From the NCBI RefSeq assembly GCF_001704415.2, contig NC_030814.1, forward strand, positions 72,471,121 through 72,535,120: DNA of 64,000 nucleotides. The letters are read 5' to 3'. This document shows, piece after piece, positions 34,034 through 46,189 of the stretch; the stretch's first letter is position 1; every line of letters starts with the position of its first letter. Under the pieces are notes generated by a model. That model saw only the letters and a list, made by a program, of their open reading frames with translations, was not told the origin of the DNA and did no database searches. This stretch comes from Capra hircus (Eukaryota > Chordata > Mammalia > Artiodactyla > Bovidae). Position numbers and translations under genes: made by a program.

Positions 34034-37000
34034 GTGGGCGAGGGGCGGGGCTTCCGGGGCTGCGAGGTTTGGGGGTCCTCAGAGGGGACAGAGCCGAGGT
34101 CCTTAGAGCGAGGAAGTGGGGGGTCTGGGCCGGAGAATATGAGTCAGCAGATGGGGCCGGGTTAGCAGGGGTCACTGAGGACATAGCCAGCCGATGGAAA
34201 CCTGGGTCAGTGATGACACGAACTGTCGTGGGGAATGGAGGAAGGGTTGATGAGGGTGGAGTTCAGCTGAAAGTCCAGAGAAGCAAGGCAGGGATCAAAG
34301 AAGACAGCCTTCTTCTGCTTCTTCTTCCCATTATTAATAGTTATCTGGTGTTGAACTCTTACTGTCTGCCAAGTAAAGTGTGAAATATATCTGCAATATG
34401 TATTACCTCATTTAATGCTCCCTGCCCATCCACAGACCAGGGAAACCCCTGCTTCCCAGAGCTTTAATTATCTTGCTCAAGGTCACAGCTGATAAGACCT
34501 GAAGCTGAAGTTTGAGCCAAGCTTTATGGATTCCAAAGTGCCCCCCTCCCCTTACCACTCTCCTTCCTGTATTGTTGGGGCTCCCTCCCAGCACTGCTCA
34601 CCACCTCTGAATCTCTCCTCCCAGTGGTTCCACCATTGGCATCTCTCCTAGGGGTCCACTGTCCTTGCAACTGCCAGCTGTCATCAGGAGAAAGGCCAAG
34701 TGGTTAAAATATCTCACCCTAAGTGGGGTGGGGGGGGAGCCTTCAGGGTCATTTGCATAAAGGGAGGCAAGAAGCTCTGCATGCAGTCTGCTGATTCAGG
34801 GCTTATTTTGTGTGATAGAATTATCTTCTATGCAGGCTGCAGAGGGTTGGTTAACCTGCCCAGGGCTGTGGCAGATTTGGAATGGTGGTAATTTGAAAAA
34901 TACTTATTGATCACCTACTCTGTGCTGGTAGGTGTTGGCTCTGCTGATGGTGAGGTCAAGTATTCCAGTCTCGGGCTTTGACATCCAGTGGCTGGGGTGG
35001 GGAGCCACTTTGGTAATCAAAGAGGGTAGCATCTGAGCTGAGCCGAGAAAATAAGGGTGGCTGGGGAGAGAGGTGCAGAAGAGGCAGGTGCCAAGGGCCC
35101 TGGGATGGGGCGAAAAATACTGGGTTTGAGAGCAGAGGGCAGAAAGCAAGGGTAAGAAATGAGATCAGCAACAGCCAGTTCATGAGGGTCCCTTGCAGGC
35201 AAAGCATTAGTCTGACTGCCATGGCAGACTGTGAGCCAGGGACCGACATGATCTGGCTTCAGTATAGAAAGTCCTCTAGGACTCTGGGGACAGAACAAAT
35301 TACAGGGGGGCCCCCTGGGAGGTAACATAGCCACGAGATGAGGCTGGTTAGAGCTAGGGCAGAGGTGATGGAGACTGGGAGAAGGCTTCAGCCCACACCT
35401 TCTGGATCCTAGCTCTGGCCTCCCTCTTCCCTCAGCCCTTTCACTCCTGTGGACCCCTGACATCCCTGATGCTGTCTCCCTGCTAACAGACTCAACAACC
35501 ACCTCCTTTCCCCCCAGGTTGTCACCTCCTGCTCCTCTCCCTGAGCAGGAACTCCTGATGGTCCCCGGCTCCTACTCATCAAAGACTCAGCTCCTCGTAG
35601 CCTAGCATTCAACCTGCCTCGTGGTTCCATCTCAGTCTCCATCACTCTGAGCACACAGACCACATCAACGTGCTCCATGCAGACCCTGAAAGCACACCTC
35701 TCTAGGTTCCCTGTCCCTCCTCAGTCCCCTTTCTGTGTATCCACTGCTCCCCATTTGTCAAGACCCGGGAAACACCCCCACATCCTGCACCCCCCAGAGG
35801 CCCAAACTTCCTCTCCCCACTACTTTGAGGTCGAAGGCACCAACTTTCCTCTTCTCTGTCCCTCATCAGACAGTGAGCCATCAGCCTGGGACTTGAATCA
35901 GAGACGGTGCCAACAAGTGTTCATGCGAGGAATAAATGGAAGTGCTTGCACAACTACCTCCCCCCCCCCGCTCCGCCCCCAGCCACCGGTCTCTGGATGT
36001 GGCTGGCCTTAGCCCTGAGAAGCCTGTCTGCTTGCATCCTCCTCCTGCCAGCCTCAGCTGGCCCACACTCCCACTTCTGGCTCTATCAGCTGTTGTCTGG
36101 GTTGCCAGATCCTCAGGATTGGAGACATCCCACTCTCCCGAGGGTTCCCACCCCCACCTCAGGACAGGCTGTCTTGCCTTTCCCAGTTGCTACCCTCCTG
36201 GGAAGACCCAGCCAATGCCGTAGCTGTCAGTCACCATCTTCACGTCACCCTTAGACCCATCCTTCATCTAAGACACCTGCTACTTTGGCCAGAAGGAGAG
36301 ATTTGCACCCTATTTAAAAGAGAGTCTTAAGAAATGGAGCAGGGGGTGTGGGGATGTGAGTATACCGGGGCAGGATGTGGACAGTTGTGCACCAGGGGCA
36401 CCTTTCCAAAGACAGAATCTTTTCGCCCCACCCCCAGGTCCATCCCCACCCCCACCTGCTCCCATCCAGGGCAGAGGATTAAATGAACCAGCAGGCAGAG
36501 TGCTTTCCCAGTGCTGGATCATGGGCAACATCCAGGGGAGGGTGGGTGGGCCAGGGCGCGGGAGGCGGGGGTGGGGGGTGGTGGGGCGGGGACAGACAGT
36601 GGGGAGAACTGGACATCCAGATGATGCAGGCATGGAAGGGGGCACTTGTGGGATTTGGAGGCCCAAGAAGGCAGGGAAGGACCAGGATGCCCATGCTGCC
36701 TGGGTCCCTCTGCCCACTCTGTAACCACTGTGCTTGCTGGCATCTGTTCCCTCGGCCCTTAAATGTGCTCCGTCTTGTCCCTACAGGAAGCAAAACCCGA
36801 GAAGGGGTGGTGCAAGGAGTGGCCTCAGGTACTAGCCCAGCCCTGCCCACTTTTTCCCTCACCCTGGCCCAGGGTCTGCTGACATCCAGAGAGTGGGGGC
36901 AGAGGGTGGCGGGAGAGGGCACCCCCAGAGCTTTCTGCGGGTTGTAGTGCTCTGTGGGAAGTCAGGCCCTGGAACACTACGGAGGAGGAGGGCATCTATG

Positions 37001-40000
37001 TCTGCTTGACCTTTGCCCCCAACCCTCTCCCTGACGCAGTGGCTGAGAAAACCAAGGAGCAGGCATCACACCTGGGAGGAGCGGTGTTCTCTGGGGCTGG
37101 GAACATTGCAGCAGCCACAGGTCTGGTGAAGAAGGAGGAGTTCCCCACTGATCTGAAGGTGAGCTATCCTTCCAACACACACACACACACACCAGGTACA
37201 CCCACAAATCTGCCACCAGGCTCCCTGCTCCCCCAGCCGGCCTGGGGCACAAGCCACCTTGCCTAACATTCTGCAGGGCCCAGATAGACACAGCTCGGCA
37301 GGAGTCTGCATGTGGCTGTGTGCAGGCATGGAGCTCCCCGTGACTGTGACCCAGATCTGGATTGGATGCATGTATCCTGCTCGTGAGTGTGGTCTGGCCT
37401 GCTTTTGGCCTCATCTGCATAAGTCACTGATTGTTCCCTCATATCTTTTCAGTCAACAAGTATTCATGCCAGGGAGGGATTGTTCTAGGGGCTACCACGG
37501 TGAACGGGTTCCTACATTCACGGAGCTGACTCTGTAGTGGGAGAAGATACAGTAAACAGCTAACCTGTACACAAGATGATTTCAGACAGGGATATGTGCT
37601 ATGAAGAAAACAAGAGCGATGGGATGGAGAGTCAAGGGGTGAGGGGCAACGTTAGTTGGGAGGGCTTCTCTGAGAAGGTGACATTAGAACTGACACCCAA
37701 GTGATGAGGCACACCGTGCGGGAAGTCTATTTCGGGCAGGAAGAACAGCACATGCAAAGGCCCTGAGGCAGGCATGAGCAGAAGTGGGCCATGGGGAGGG
37801 GTGAACTGTGTCTCACAGATTTGTGCAATGTTACCCCAGGCAAGTGGTGGCAGCAACCCATGTGTGCACAAAGTCAGGTACCTTCCTTAGGACATGCTGC
37901 AGGGTAAGGGCTGTGAGCTCTGGAGCACCACAGAGCTGGATCTGAATCTCAGCTCCATTACTTCTTGACTGCCTGGCCCTGGGCACGCCCCATCATGTCT
38001 CTGAGCCCGATTCTTTGCCTCTAAGACAGGAGATGAATACAAGAGGACTTTTGTGTAGATTAGAGATAATGTAGCTTAGAGGTGTTCAAAAACCTAAATG
38101 TGCATCAGATCACCAGGAGGCCAGGGTAACATACAGACTGTTGGTCCTATTCCTAGAATTTCTGATTCAGTAGGTCTGAGGTAGGGCGAGAATGTACACT
38201 TCTAAAAGGTATCTGGGTGATGTTGATGCTGCAGGTCCAGGGATCACATCTTGAGAACCACTGATGTAAAGAGCCTGGATGGCATACAGTGAATGCTCAG
38301 TAAGAGATGATGGCCCCACAATCACAGGATCAGCCTGTGTGTGCCCCTAGGGGCTTGTGTCACAGGTGTGCTAGGACGTTGAACTCTGTGGATCTATACA
38401 CCATCTGCACAGATACCTCCTGTGCAGCGCTCCATGTTTTCCACGTACAAATGCCGAATCTGCCTCCATGGGGGTGGGGCCTCCTTCCGTGTGATCTCGG
38501 CATGAGCGGATCCATCCATTGGCTGGGGGAGGAGACCACACAGCACCCTCTGCTCTAGACATTCTGCTCAGTTGGTTCCTTCTCTCTGCTCAGAAGTTCT
38601 GGTTCAAGTCCTGTCTCTGCATTTTACCAGCTGTGTGAATTCCCATTTCTTATCCTTGTTTCCAGTGATCACTCCCATTCACTGATCTCTTGTGTGGGCA
38701 GGTGCTGTTCTAAATATTGTACATGGAGTCATTCAATGAATCTTCACAATGTCCCTATAAAAAAGGCATCACAATTAGCACATCTTATAGGTAAAAGAAC
38801 TGAGGCTCAGAGAGATGAAGTGACATACTCAAGATCCCAAATCCTGCCTGCCCCCCTGAGAAGGTAGTTGGGAGATGCTAAGCTCAGGTTCATGTCACTG
38901 TAGTCCCTTGATGCCAACATGGGACCAGGCCCAGTACTAGGGCGCAGAGAAAGCAGAGCCGCCAGCTTGAGGCTTGGTGAGGGGGCCTTTGCACACAACC
39001 ATTTTTCTCAGGCTGCCTTCCTCTTACCTGCACTTGTTGACATTTCAAACCTCCTGTCTCAAAAGAACTCAAGATCATAGACTTACAATCCAAAGCCAGG
39101 TGTTTGGGGCCACTGGCCCCATGGAGAACTCATGGAAGCTAAGAGTGTGTGTTTCTGTCTCTACCTCTCAGTCTGCCCACACATAGTATCGTGGAAGCCT
39201 CCCCACATGCATACAAAGCAAAGACACCATCCCACTTCCCATCCGAGGCAGCTGAGATTAGAGGTGAAGCAACTGACCTGATGCCAAAGAGGTAGTGGTT
39301 TTTAAGTGAACTTCTTACTGAAGTATATTATGCAGAAAACACACAGATCCATGGAATTTTCACAAACTCAGCTCTCCCCAGGTAATCAAGCACCCAAATC
39401 AAGACATAAAACACAAGACACAGCTCGTTAGAAGCCCCCCTTACACTCCCTGCCACCCCTACTCCCAGGGCTAAGAATAGGGTGAGGGAAGTGAAGTGCC
39501 TGGGGCACAAAATTTAAGGGGGCGCTTATTCCAGGGTCTCGTTTATCCCAGGCACCTGATTCTCCTCACCTTTATCCTGTCCCCTCCACAGTTAATTGCT
39601 TCTGTCACCACAGATTATCTGAGTGTCTGTCAACTTCACGTAAACATTATCCTAAAGCACACATTCTTTTGTACCCGGGTTCTTTCACTCGTCACTAAGA
39701 AGGGGAGTCAACCACGCCTTGGTGTGCACTGGGTGTCCCCATGCTAGACGTGCAGTACCCTCTGTGTGATAGGACCATAATACACAGATCCATTCTCCTG
39801 CTGTTGGACATTTGTTTCCAAACAATGTGCAGAGCTGGGATTCTTCACATTCTGTTTCTTTCCTGGGTTCTGGTCATAGCTGGGTGACTTTGGGCAAACT
39901 AACATTTCCCCACCTCCTGGGCTGTGGTGGACTCCCTGTAACTAGGGGAAGTGAGCTACGCCAGGAGTGTAAACTCATGTTGTCACAGGGCCCACCTAGA

Positions 40001-41350
40001 CAGGTAATGTGAAGGAGCTGAAGCTGCCTGGATGGAGCTGGAGCAACTAAAGTGCCGAGGTGCCAGCCCTCATAGGTCCCAAGATTCTTACCTCTGCCCA
40101 GTAGGGAGGGACAGTGGTTACATGTGCAACTGGGGGACAGGGTGGGGCCCCTTGCCTACAGAGCATGAACCTCAGGTTACTGTGTGTGCCCACGTGGGCA
40201 ATCAGCTCAGTCTCGTGTTTGTGCACACATATGTGCTCGCTCACAGGGGACTGGCCATGTGTCTGGCAGCCCCCTATTTGCATATATGCTGGCCTGCACA
40301 GGTCTGGGCAGCAGATGCTGTGGGGAGGGGAGAGTCTTAGCTCACACATCCAAGCAACACCATGAGCTGTTGCTTCCAGCTTATCTTAAAATAGCAACAG
40401 CTGAAGAAACCAGGCCACACAGGGCCCTGGGGGAGGGATGGGTGGAAAGTGGCAGGGGAATGGCTCAGAGCCCCTGCTCAGCTCTGTCCCTGAGCCTCCA
40501 TCTCCCTCCAGCCCTGAGGAGCCTCCAGGGTTATCTTGGGGTCCTCATAAGCACCCCCCACCTACAGAGCTGACACCAAGAGGGACAAATGGATGATTAT
40601 GTGTGCTATCTCCCCATTCCATCCAGTCCCATCAAGGGAAGTACAGGAGGCTGTCAGCTGCAGGGAGAGGGGTATGGGTACCCACAACCCCTGGACACCC
40701 CCAGCTTCAAGCCGTGATTGGAGGGATTTCACTGCTCCATCCCATTTCCAAGGCACTCTAAATACACAATTAAAAATTCTGGTTGCACTGCCAACAAAGC
40801 CCAGCCTTCCCCCGATCAGCCAAAATCGTCCCAGGGTAGGAATCTGGGGGGCATGCCCAGCTGGCGTCAAAGGCCTTGTCTCTTCTCTTCCTGCAGCCAG
40901 AGGAAGTGGCCCAGGAAGCTGCTGAGGAGCCGCTGATCGAGCCCTTGATGGAGCCTGAAGGAGAGAGTTATGAGGAACAGCCGCAGGTGAGGGATGGGGC
41001 TTTGGGCATCCCCAGCTGGGGTGGGAGTTTCCTGGCAGGATAAGTTTGGGCCAGTGAGTTTCCAAGCTCCCAGACCCCAGACCCCAGAGATGGCAGCAGG
41101 GAGGGAGGACAGATGGAGCCTGTCGCTGGGTCTCAGGCACCCCTGCCCAGGAACATCCCAGCCGTCCCCAAATTCTAGGTCTCTCCCCTGCCCAGAGGGA
41201 GGGGCGTTCACTATTCTTCCTGGTGGGCGAAGGGACTCGGGGCGCGGCCGGGCCACTTGGTCTCCAACCCCTTCCTCTTTTGCTCTTCTCCACTCTACCC
41301 CCATCCCTCTGATGCAGGAGGAGTATCAGGAGTATGAGCCAGAGGCGTAA
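33913..41350 (+). CDS. SNCB: Beta-synuclein, complete CDS in five coding exons
   Basis: This is a small presynaptic protein of the synuclein family that binds vesicle membranes and, from family knowledge, restrains alpha-synuclein aggregation. The exons 33913-34033, 36787-36828, 37040-37158, 40897-40986 and 41318-41350 join into 134 residues, the known beta-synuclein length. The N-terminal half carries imperfect 11-residue repeats around KTKEGV-type cores (EKTKQGV, EKTKEGV, SKTREGV, EKTKEQA), which form an amphipathic helix on membranes. The central hydrophobic segment is shorter than in alpha-synuclein, as expected for beta. The acidic tail contains [20 protein letters not shown] and ends EYQEYEPEA. 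The start is fixed by [14 protein letters not shown] and by a good Kozak context (GCCAGGATGG). All introns are GT-AG. Confidence 0.98.
34300..34520 (-). mobile_element. MIR SINE
   Basis: Reverse MIR: TTACCTCATTTAATGCTCCC, ATCTTGCTCAAGGTCACAGC. In SNCB intron 2. Confidence 0.7.
34895..35290 (+). repeat. Ancient interspersed repeat, family not assigned
   Basis: TATTGATCACCTACTCTGTG, GCTGAGCCGAGAAAATAAGG, GGTGCCAAGGGCCCTGGGAT and GACATGATCTGGCTTC match the recurring family. Confidence 0.5.
36787..36828 (+). CDS. SNCB: SNCB coding exon 2
   Basis: A 42-bp exon completing G41 and coding [13 protein letters not shown], one repeat unit. The acceptor ends CTACAG and the donor is GTACTA. This exon corresponds to the small exon conserved in all synucleins. 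Confidence 0.96.
37040..37158 (+). CDS. SNCB: SNCB coding exon 3
   Basis: Completes V55 and codes [15 protein letters not shown] through EEFPTDLK, including the central hydrophobic region ([17 protein letters not shown]) in its short beta form. The acceptor ends ACGCAG and the donor is GTGAGC. Confidence 0.97.
37440..37790 (+). repeat. Ancient interspersed repeat, family not assigned
   Basis: TTCACGGAGCTGACTCTGTA, GCTTCTCTGAGAAGGTGACA and ACATGCAAAGGCCCTGAGGC are hallmark phrases of the same recurring repeat. In SNCB intron 4. Confidence 0.55.
37905..38080 (+). mobile_element. MIR SINE
   Basis: GATCTGAATCTCAGCTCC, CTGCCTGGCCCTGGGCA, CCCGATTCTTTGCCTCTAAG. Diverged. Confidence 0.6.
38680..38850 (-). 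mobile_element. MIR SINE, reverse copy
   Basis: GTGCTGTTCTAAATATTGTA, AGGTAAAAGAACTGAGGCTC, GTGACATACTCAAGATC. Confidence 0.7.
40897..40986 (+). CDS. SNCB: SNCB coding exon 4
   Basis: Codes 30 residues of the acidic tail, from [16 protein letters not shown] to SYEEQPQ. The acceptor ends CTGCAG, the donor is GTGAGG, phase 0 at both ends. Confidence 0.97.
41318..41350 (+). CDS. SNCB: SNCB terminal coding exon 5
   Basis: Codes [10 protein letters not shown] and TAA, the conserved end of beta-synuclein. The acceptor ends GATGCAG. The 3' UTR follows directly. Confidence 0.97.
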   Translation, partial: EEYQEYEPEA

Positions 41351-41965
41351 GGGCCCAGGACGGCCCCCCACCAGCAGCACAATCCCTTCCCGGCCCCCTG
41401 CCCCGCCCCCCAGAGCCAGGGCTGTCCTTCTACCCCTTCTCCTCAAAACACGAGATCTTCCTTCGCTCCGAGGTGCCCCCTCGGAGCCCGTGTTTGAGTC
41501 TGTCTGTCCTTCCCGCCCGCGTCCAACCCTGGGGCGTGGACAGGGCTGGGGCTGCGGCCAAGGCTGGGAGTCTCGAAGCAAGTATGTTGTCCCTTCCGCG
41601 CCCCATCCCGTCTGGTGTCTGCGCGGTTGTAGCATGTTCTATGTGTTTTTAAACGGACAGGAAAGCGACGGCTCCCCTCCACCCCCCGATAGAGGCTCTC
41701 TGAAGGGCCTCCGGGCACCCCCGCCAAAGCCCTCCAGCGCACTCCCACATCGACCCCAAGAACCTTTTTTTTTCTTTTAAACCGAAACCAGGAGCCAGGC
41801 TGTGCCATGACCCCTCCCCCAGCCGACCCGGTCCGAGCGCGGGCGTCATGTGTCGTGATTGTAGCATGGAGAGTCCCCCACCCTCGTGTGAGCGTGTTCC
41901 GGGAGGGCGGGTCCGGCAGCCCCCCTCCCCGCGTGTCCATGAATAAAGCCAATCTGTCTGTAGCA
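41351..41965 (+). other. SNCB: SNCB 3' UTR
   Basis: A GC-rich, repeat-free stretch of about 0.6 kb between the SNCB stop and its poly(A) signal. The end is an estimate placed shortly after the signal. Confidence 0.8.
41942..41947 (+). promoter_or_regulatory. SNCB: SNCB poly(A) signal AATAAA
   Basis: A canonical AATAAA 592 bp after the stop, in ATGAATAAAGCC. It is followed within about 40 bp by a G/T-rich run (GGGCAGGTCTGGGCTGGG) that fits a downstream element. Confidence 0.9.
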
Positions 41966-42458
41966 GGCGCCGCACGGGCGGGGCAGGGCAGGTCTGGGCT
42001 GGGCGCTGGATGGGGGCGGCCGACAGACTTCCAGGTTACAGCCTGCCTCACTCCACTCTTTGGGGCCCGGCACACCCAGCCCAGGTGTAAGACTGACCAC
42101 CTCGGGCCTCAGCTCCTACCCTCCCCCATGGACGATCTGGACGTACGCGGCATACCCCACGCCTCGCTCCCAGGCTGGGACATGCTGCTGGCAGGGAGGC
42201 GGCCTCGGGCGCCACCTACTGGACCATAAAGCACCTACTGGGCGTGCTGGGCGGAAGGAAGCCCAGTGCAGCCGAGGTGCAGGGCCCACAGGCTCACACC
42301 TCAAGGCACAGGCGGTGCAGGAGCATCGACGGCTACGCGCGCGCGGACTTGTGTGCACTTATGCTGGTCCTTGCGCGCCAACCAGAGGGTACGCACGGGA
42401 CAGGCGCGCACCTGCGCTCACGCGCGCAGCTCGCTGGCAGACAAGTGCAGAACCGGGC

Positions 42459-42496
42459 GCGCACTGAGTTGCACGCGCACTGAGTTGCACGCGCAC
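42459..42496. repeat. 16-bp CpG-containing tandem repeat, 2.4 copies
   Basis: The unit GCGCACTGAGTTGCAC is at 42459-42474 and 42475-42490, both identical, then GCGCAC. It sits in a CpG-rich alternating purine-pyrimidine region (about 42330-42500). Confidence 0.93.
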
Positions 42497-42798
42497 CGCG
42501 AAGCTCTGGGAAAACAGCAGCGTGATCACTGGAAGAAGCTGCTGACCCTAAACTCCCCCCACCCCTCGCCAAGAACACTGACATGCACATACCCCTGCGC
42601 ACACCGGCCCGCTGCAGAAAAACTCATCCCTGAGGAGAGGAAATGGACAGTTGTCCCCCCATAAAAGGCAGAGTTCGGGCAACGAGTGCTCCATCCTTCC
42701 CAGAAAAGCCTCGGAAAGTTTGCGACCTCTGCTGAGGTGAGCTAGGGTCTGCAGAAATCTGGGAAGCCGGCCCGGAACCTTGCGCAGAACGGTGTCTG

Positions 42799-42937
42799 CA
42801 CTGCTGCTGCTGCTGCTGCTAAGTTGCTTCAGTCGTGTCCGACTGTGCGACCCCATAGACGGCTGCCCACCAGGCTCCTCTGTCCCTGGGATTCTCCAGG
42901 CAAGAATACTGGAGTGGGTTGCCATTTCCTTCTCCAG
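42799..42937 (-). mobile_element. Bov-A monomer SINE
   Basis: Reverse copy with (TGC)n, TTGCTTCAGTCGTGTCCGAC and TGGGTTGCCATTTCCTTCTC. Only one monomer is present, next to the GC-box patch. Confidence 0.9.
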
Positions 42938-42959
42938 GTATCTGCACTAGAGGGCCCCC

Positions 42960-43165
42960 AACACCGCCTCAGCACTGGGAAGTAGGGGCGGAGAAGCCGC
43001 GGTGCTGCACAGAGGCCCCGCCCCAACCAGGGCGAAAGCACCGCTCTGATTGGCATAGAACACACCGCGCCCGCGTCGAGGCCCCGCCCCAGCCAGGGCT
43101 AGGCCCCGCCCCCGCCGATGCGGCGCCCTTGCTCTCTTTCGCCGCAGCAGTAGCTTAACCTGGCT
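42960..43165. promoter_or_regulatory. GC-box and CCAAT cluster, orphan promoter-like patch
   Basis: About 1 kb after the end of SNCB. GAGGCCCCGCCCC occurs twice (43012-43024 and 43079-43091) and a third GGCCCCGCCCC at 43102-43112. An inverted CCAAT (GATTGG) is at 43047-43052 and CpGs are frequent. The first two GC boxes stand in a partly repeated unit followed by AACCAGGGC or AGCCAGGGC. No known gene starts here. Confidence 0.4.
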
Positions 43166-43492
43166 CAGACCCAGGCCACCACCCATGCGGAAGCCCAGCA
43201 CCTCCTTGCCACGGTGGCCCCTAAACCTCGCCTGATCAAGACGCCATCCTTTCTCTGCCAAGTCCGACCTCCTTTCCGACTCAAACCTTGCTTCGCCCTT
43301 GCAAACCTAAGGGCTAGAAAAAGCTTGCTCTATTTATTCAACCCCCAAGTGTTTAGCGCCCCCTCCTTCCCTGGGTTGTTGGGGGAGGTAGGGTGCAGAA
43401 GGCCTTGAACTCTGGGGGACACCAGGGTCACTTGAGTCACTTTGGCCTGCAGTGAAGGAGCCTTTACTTCCGGAAGTACGAGGCCGCTGGCA

Positions 43493-43495
<3 letters not shown>

Positions 43496-43529
<34 letters not shown>
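43496..43529. repeat. (GT)17 microsatellite
   Basis: An uninterrupted 34-bp GT run. Confidence 0.96.
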
Positions 43530-43531
<2 letters not shown>

Positions 43532-44179
43532 GGAGAACAAATAGGGGTGGGGTGGGGCAGTTAATTCTCTGACTCAACATGCGAGTACTAGGATGTCCAG
43601 ATCATCTTTGTCTGAATTAAGACATTATTTGCAACCCACAGTCTGCAGGGACTGCAGACTTGTGGTCCTTAGGTTGAATTTGGCCTTTAGAGATGGTTAA
43701 TTTGCTAGCACAAGGTTTAAATATTTTTCATTTGATTCCAGTTGGCCACAGTCCCTTTCCCTCCCTGTTGCGTTCCTCCCATCCACTTCACTCATTTTCA
43801 TGAACTGCTTCGCCTCTGAGGAATTTGAGTTTGTCACCTCCTCGCCAGCTACCAGCACCTGGTCCCCATTTTTAGATGCCAAAACCAGGTTCACCATCTG
43901 CTTGTGAAGAGCTTTATTCCTCCTTCCTGGGTGCCAAGCCACGCACCTGGTTTTCTGAGCTCGATTTTCTGCTCAGAGACCAATGTTCTCATCTGCAGGG
44001 GTCATTTTAAATGCATTCCAGGCACAAGCCCAGAAGCGTCAGCGGAAGATGCCAGCCCTGTGTCAGACCCAAGTCCTGACTGTGAGTGCTTGTGTGGAAA
44101 CACACAGCTAGCTCCTTGGTGCCTCCCTCATGACAGGGACTGAGCCATTTCCCCAGTGCACAGCATTTCCCAGGCATCC

Positions 44180-44350
44180 AGCACTTGCCTCCATTCATTT
44201 CACTTGAAACCATCCTCAAAGATTCCTTGTTATTTGCCCTAATTTACAGTTGAGAAAATGGAGGCCAGAGAGGCAAACTTACCCGCCCTAGGTCACATCG
44301 CTGGGAAGTGGCAAAGGCCACATTCAGCCCCAAGCCTGACTCTGAAGCCC
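44180..44350 (-). mobile_element. MIR SINE, reverse copy
   Basis: AATTTACAGTTGAGAAAATG, GAGGCCAGAGAGGCAAACTT, TAGGTCACATCGCTGGGAAG. Confidence 0.7.
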
Positions 44351-44574
44351 TGTTTCTTTGGAATTTTCCAAAAGGGACTTGCTCTGAGGGGAGACAAAAC
44401 CCACCAACAACAGGAAAATGTGAAGCAGCAGAGTGGAGATAACAGATGCTCGTGCAGTTTCAGGGAGGCAAGTGAGTGTGTGTGTGGTGGGGTTGAGCTG
44501 TGTATCACACTTACATATAGATACAGGTATATTTCTGTTCACACGTGAAAAAGGAGGTTGTCCACGTGTTGGGT

Positions 44575-44830
44575 GCCTTTAGTCATTCAACAGTGTGTGA
44601 TGCTCACCTGCTCTGGTCCTAGAAGTAAGGGGCTACAGGGAACAGCCCTGGGGTCACTGCCCCAGAAGAACTCATGTCCATGGATCAGTGTATAATACAT
44701 GGATCGAGACAATTTGGGGTTTTATGGAGAACATAAAATAGAGCCATGTGATAGAATGTGACACAGTAAGGGTAGTGACCAACATTCAATTGGGTGGAGC
44801 CGCTCAGGTGTCTGAGAGGCTGAAACCTGA
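44575..44830 (+). repeat. Ancient interspersed repeat, family not assigned
   Basis: GTCATTCAACAGTGTGTGAT, GAAACCTGAATGAAAAGGAG and related phrases place it, weakly, with the recurring family. Confidence 0.4.
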
Positions 44831-45762
44831 ATGAAAAGGAGGTGCCTGGAAAACCTGGGGAGGGCGAGCATTGCAGCGCAGGAAGAGCCCACCTGTGTTT
44901 GCATGGACATGGGGTGTGAGGTCGGCGAGACTGAGCTCAGCCAGGCCTTCAAGATCTGGGAGTCTGGCCCACCCTGGCTGATCTACACCTTCCAGTCCTT
45001 TGCCGGCTTCTTTCCTTCACCTGGACATCTGCCTGCCACTCTGCCTGTTGAAATCTTTCCTGCCGCTGAGCTTCCCCTATTTCTCCAGCCATAATAGACT
45101 TCTCCTTGTCACCCCCATCTGGCTCAGCTATGCATGCGAAGACCCCCTCCTCACCTGTGTCAGCACTCTGCGGACCACTGCCAGCTGGCTAACCTGAGAC
45201 TACTGTCTTCTCTGATGAAGGTTCAGCAGCCGTTTCCCTGTGCCCCACCCTTCACTCATTTCCCTCCCCATCTCCCCGCCCCCACCTCTAGTAATACAGC
45301 TCCACTGCTTTCTCTGGAACTTTATTTTTGTTTTCTCCCTTCCCTATTTATAGCTCTCTCCCCTCCGAACCATCCCTGCATCCATCCTGTTGCCTAGAAA
45401 CCGGCTCTGGGCTGAGGGTGGGGGAAGGCCAGGCTGAGACCAGGCTGGGGGAAGGAAGAGCTGTCACCCACTCCCCCTCTCAGCACCGCCCACAGGTTCC
45501 CAGAAGCCCACGCACGGCTCTGCCCAGCACTCACAGACGTTTTTAAAAAGATAAAACAAAATGTGAAAAACATCAGCCTTTGTGAAGTCCTTCGTGGCTT
45601 CTAAAGGGCATGATGCACACAACTACACGCATGCCTCTCAACACCCTACCACATCGGAGGCCCGGACCCATCATTTCAGATGAGCAAACCAAGGCTTTGG
45701 AAAGCAAAGGTCCTATAGGTCAAGTCTTCTCAGTAGAAACTCTATGGCTCTGTGCTTGTCAT

Positions 45763-45883
45763 TGTTCAGTTGCTCAGTCGTGTCTGACTCTTTGCGACTC
45801 CATGAACTACAGCACGCCAGGCTTCCCTGTCCTTCACTATCTTCCGGAGTTTGCTCAAACTCATGTCCATTGAGTTCGTGATG
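45763..45883 (-). mobile_element. BovB LINE 3'-end fragment
   Basis: TTGTTCAGTTGCTCAGTCGT through AAACTCATGTCCATTGAG. A very short 5'-truncated copy. Confidence 0.85.
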
Positions 45884-46189
45884 GACCTGTTAAGCTTAGG
45901 ATATTGGCCTGAAACATGGAAAAGAAGATTTTAAAGCATAAATGATTCCATAATCTATTAACTGCAGAAGGGTAAAGAGAATAATTTTGTCATGATCCTC
46001 ATACACCAAGCCACCAGGCATGCCTCCTCCATACACTCCGCATACCCCCTATTTTGCCACGCCCCTGTGCTACTTCTGATGCCCCAGCCATGGCCCCACC
46101 ATGGCCCTGCCATGCCCCATATACTCATGCCCTCCCCACGCCCAACTGCAGCTCAACTCCAGCCTTAATGCTTACCTTCCACAGGTTGG

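Noticed and set aside
40562..41635. 357-codon minus-strand open frame opposite SNCB exons 4-5 and 3' UTR
   Set aside because: GC-rich sequence with few stops, repeats absent, no domain; it is antisense to well-supported SNCB exons.
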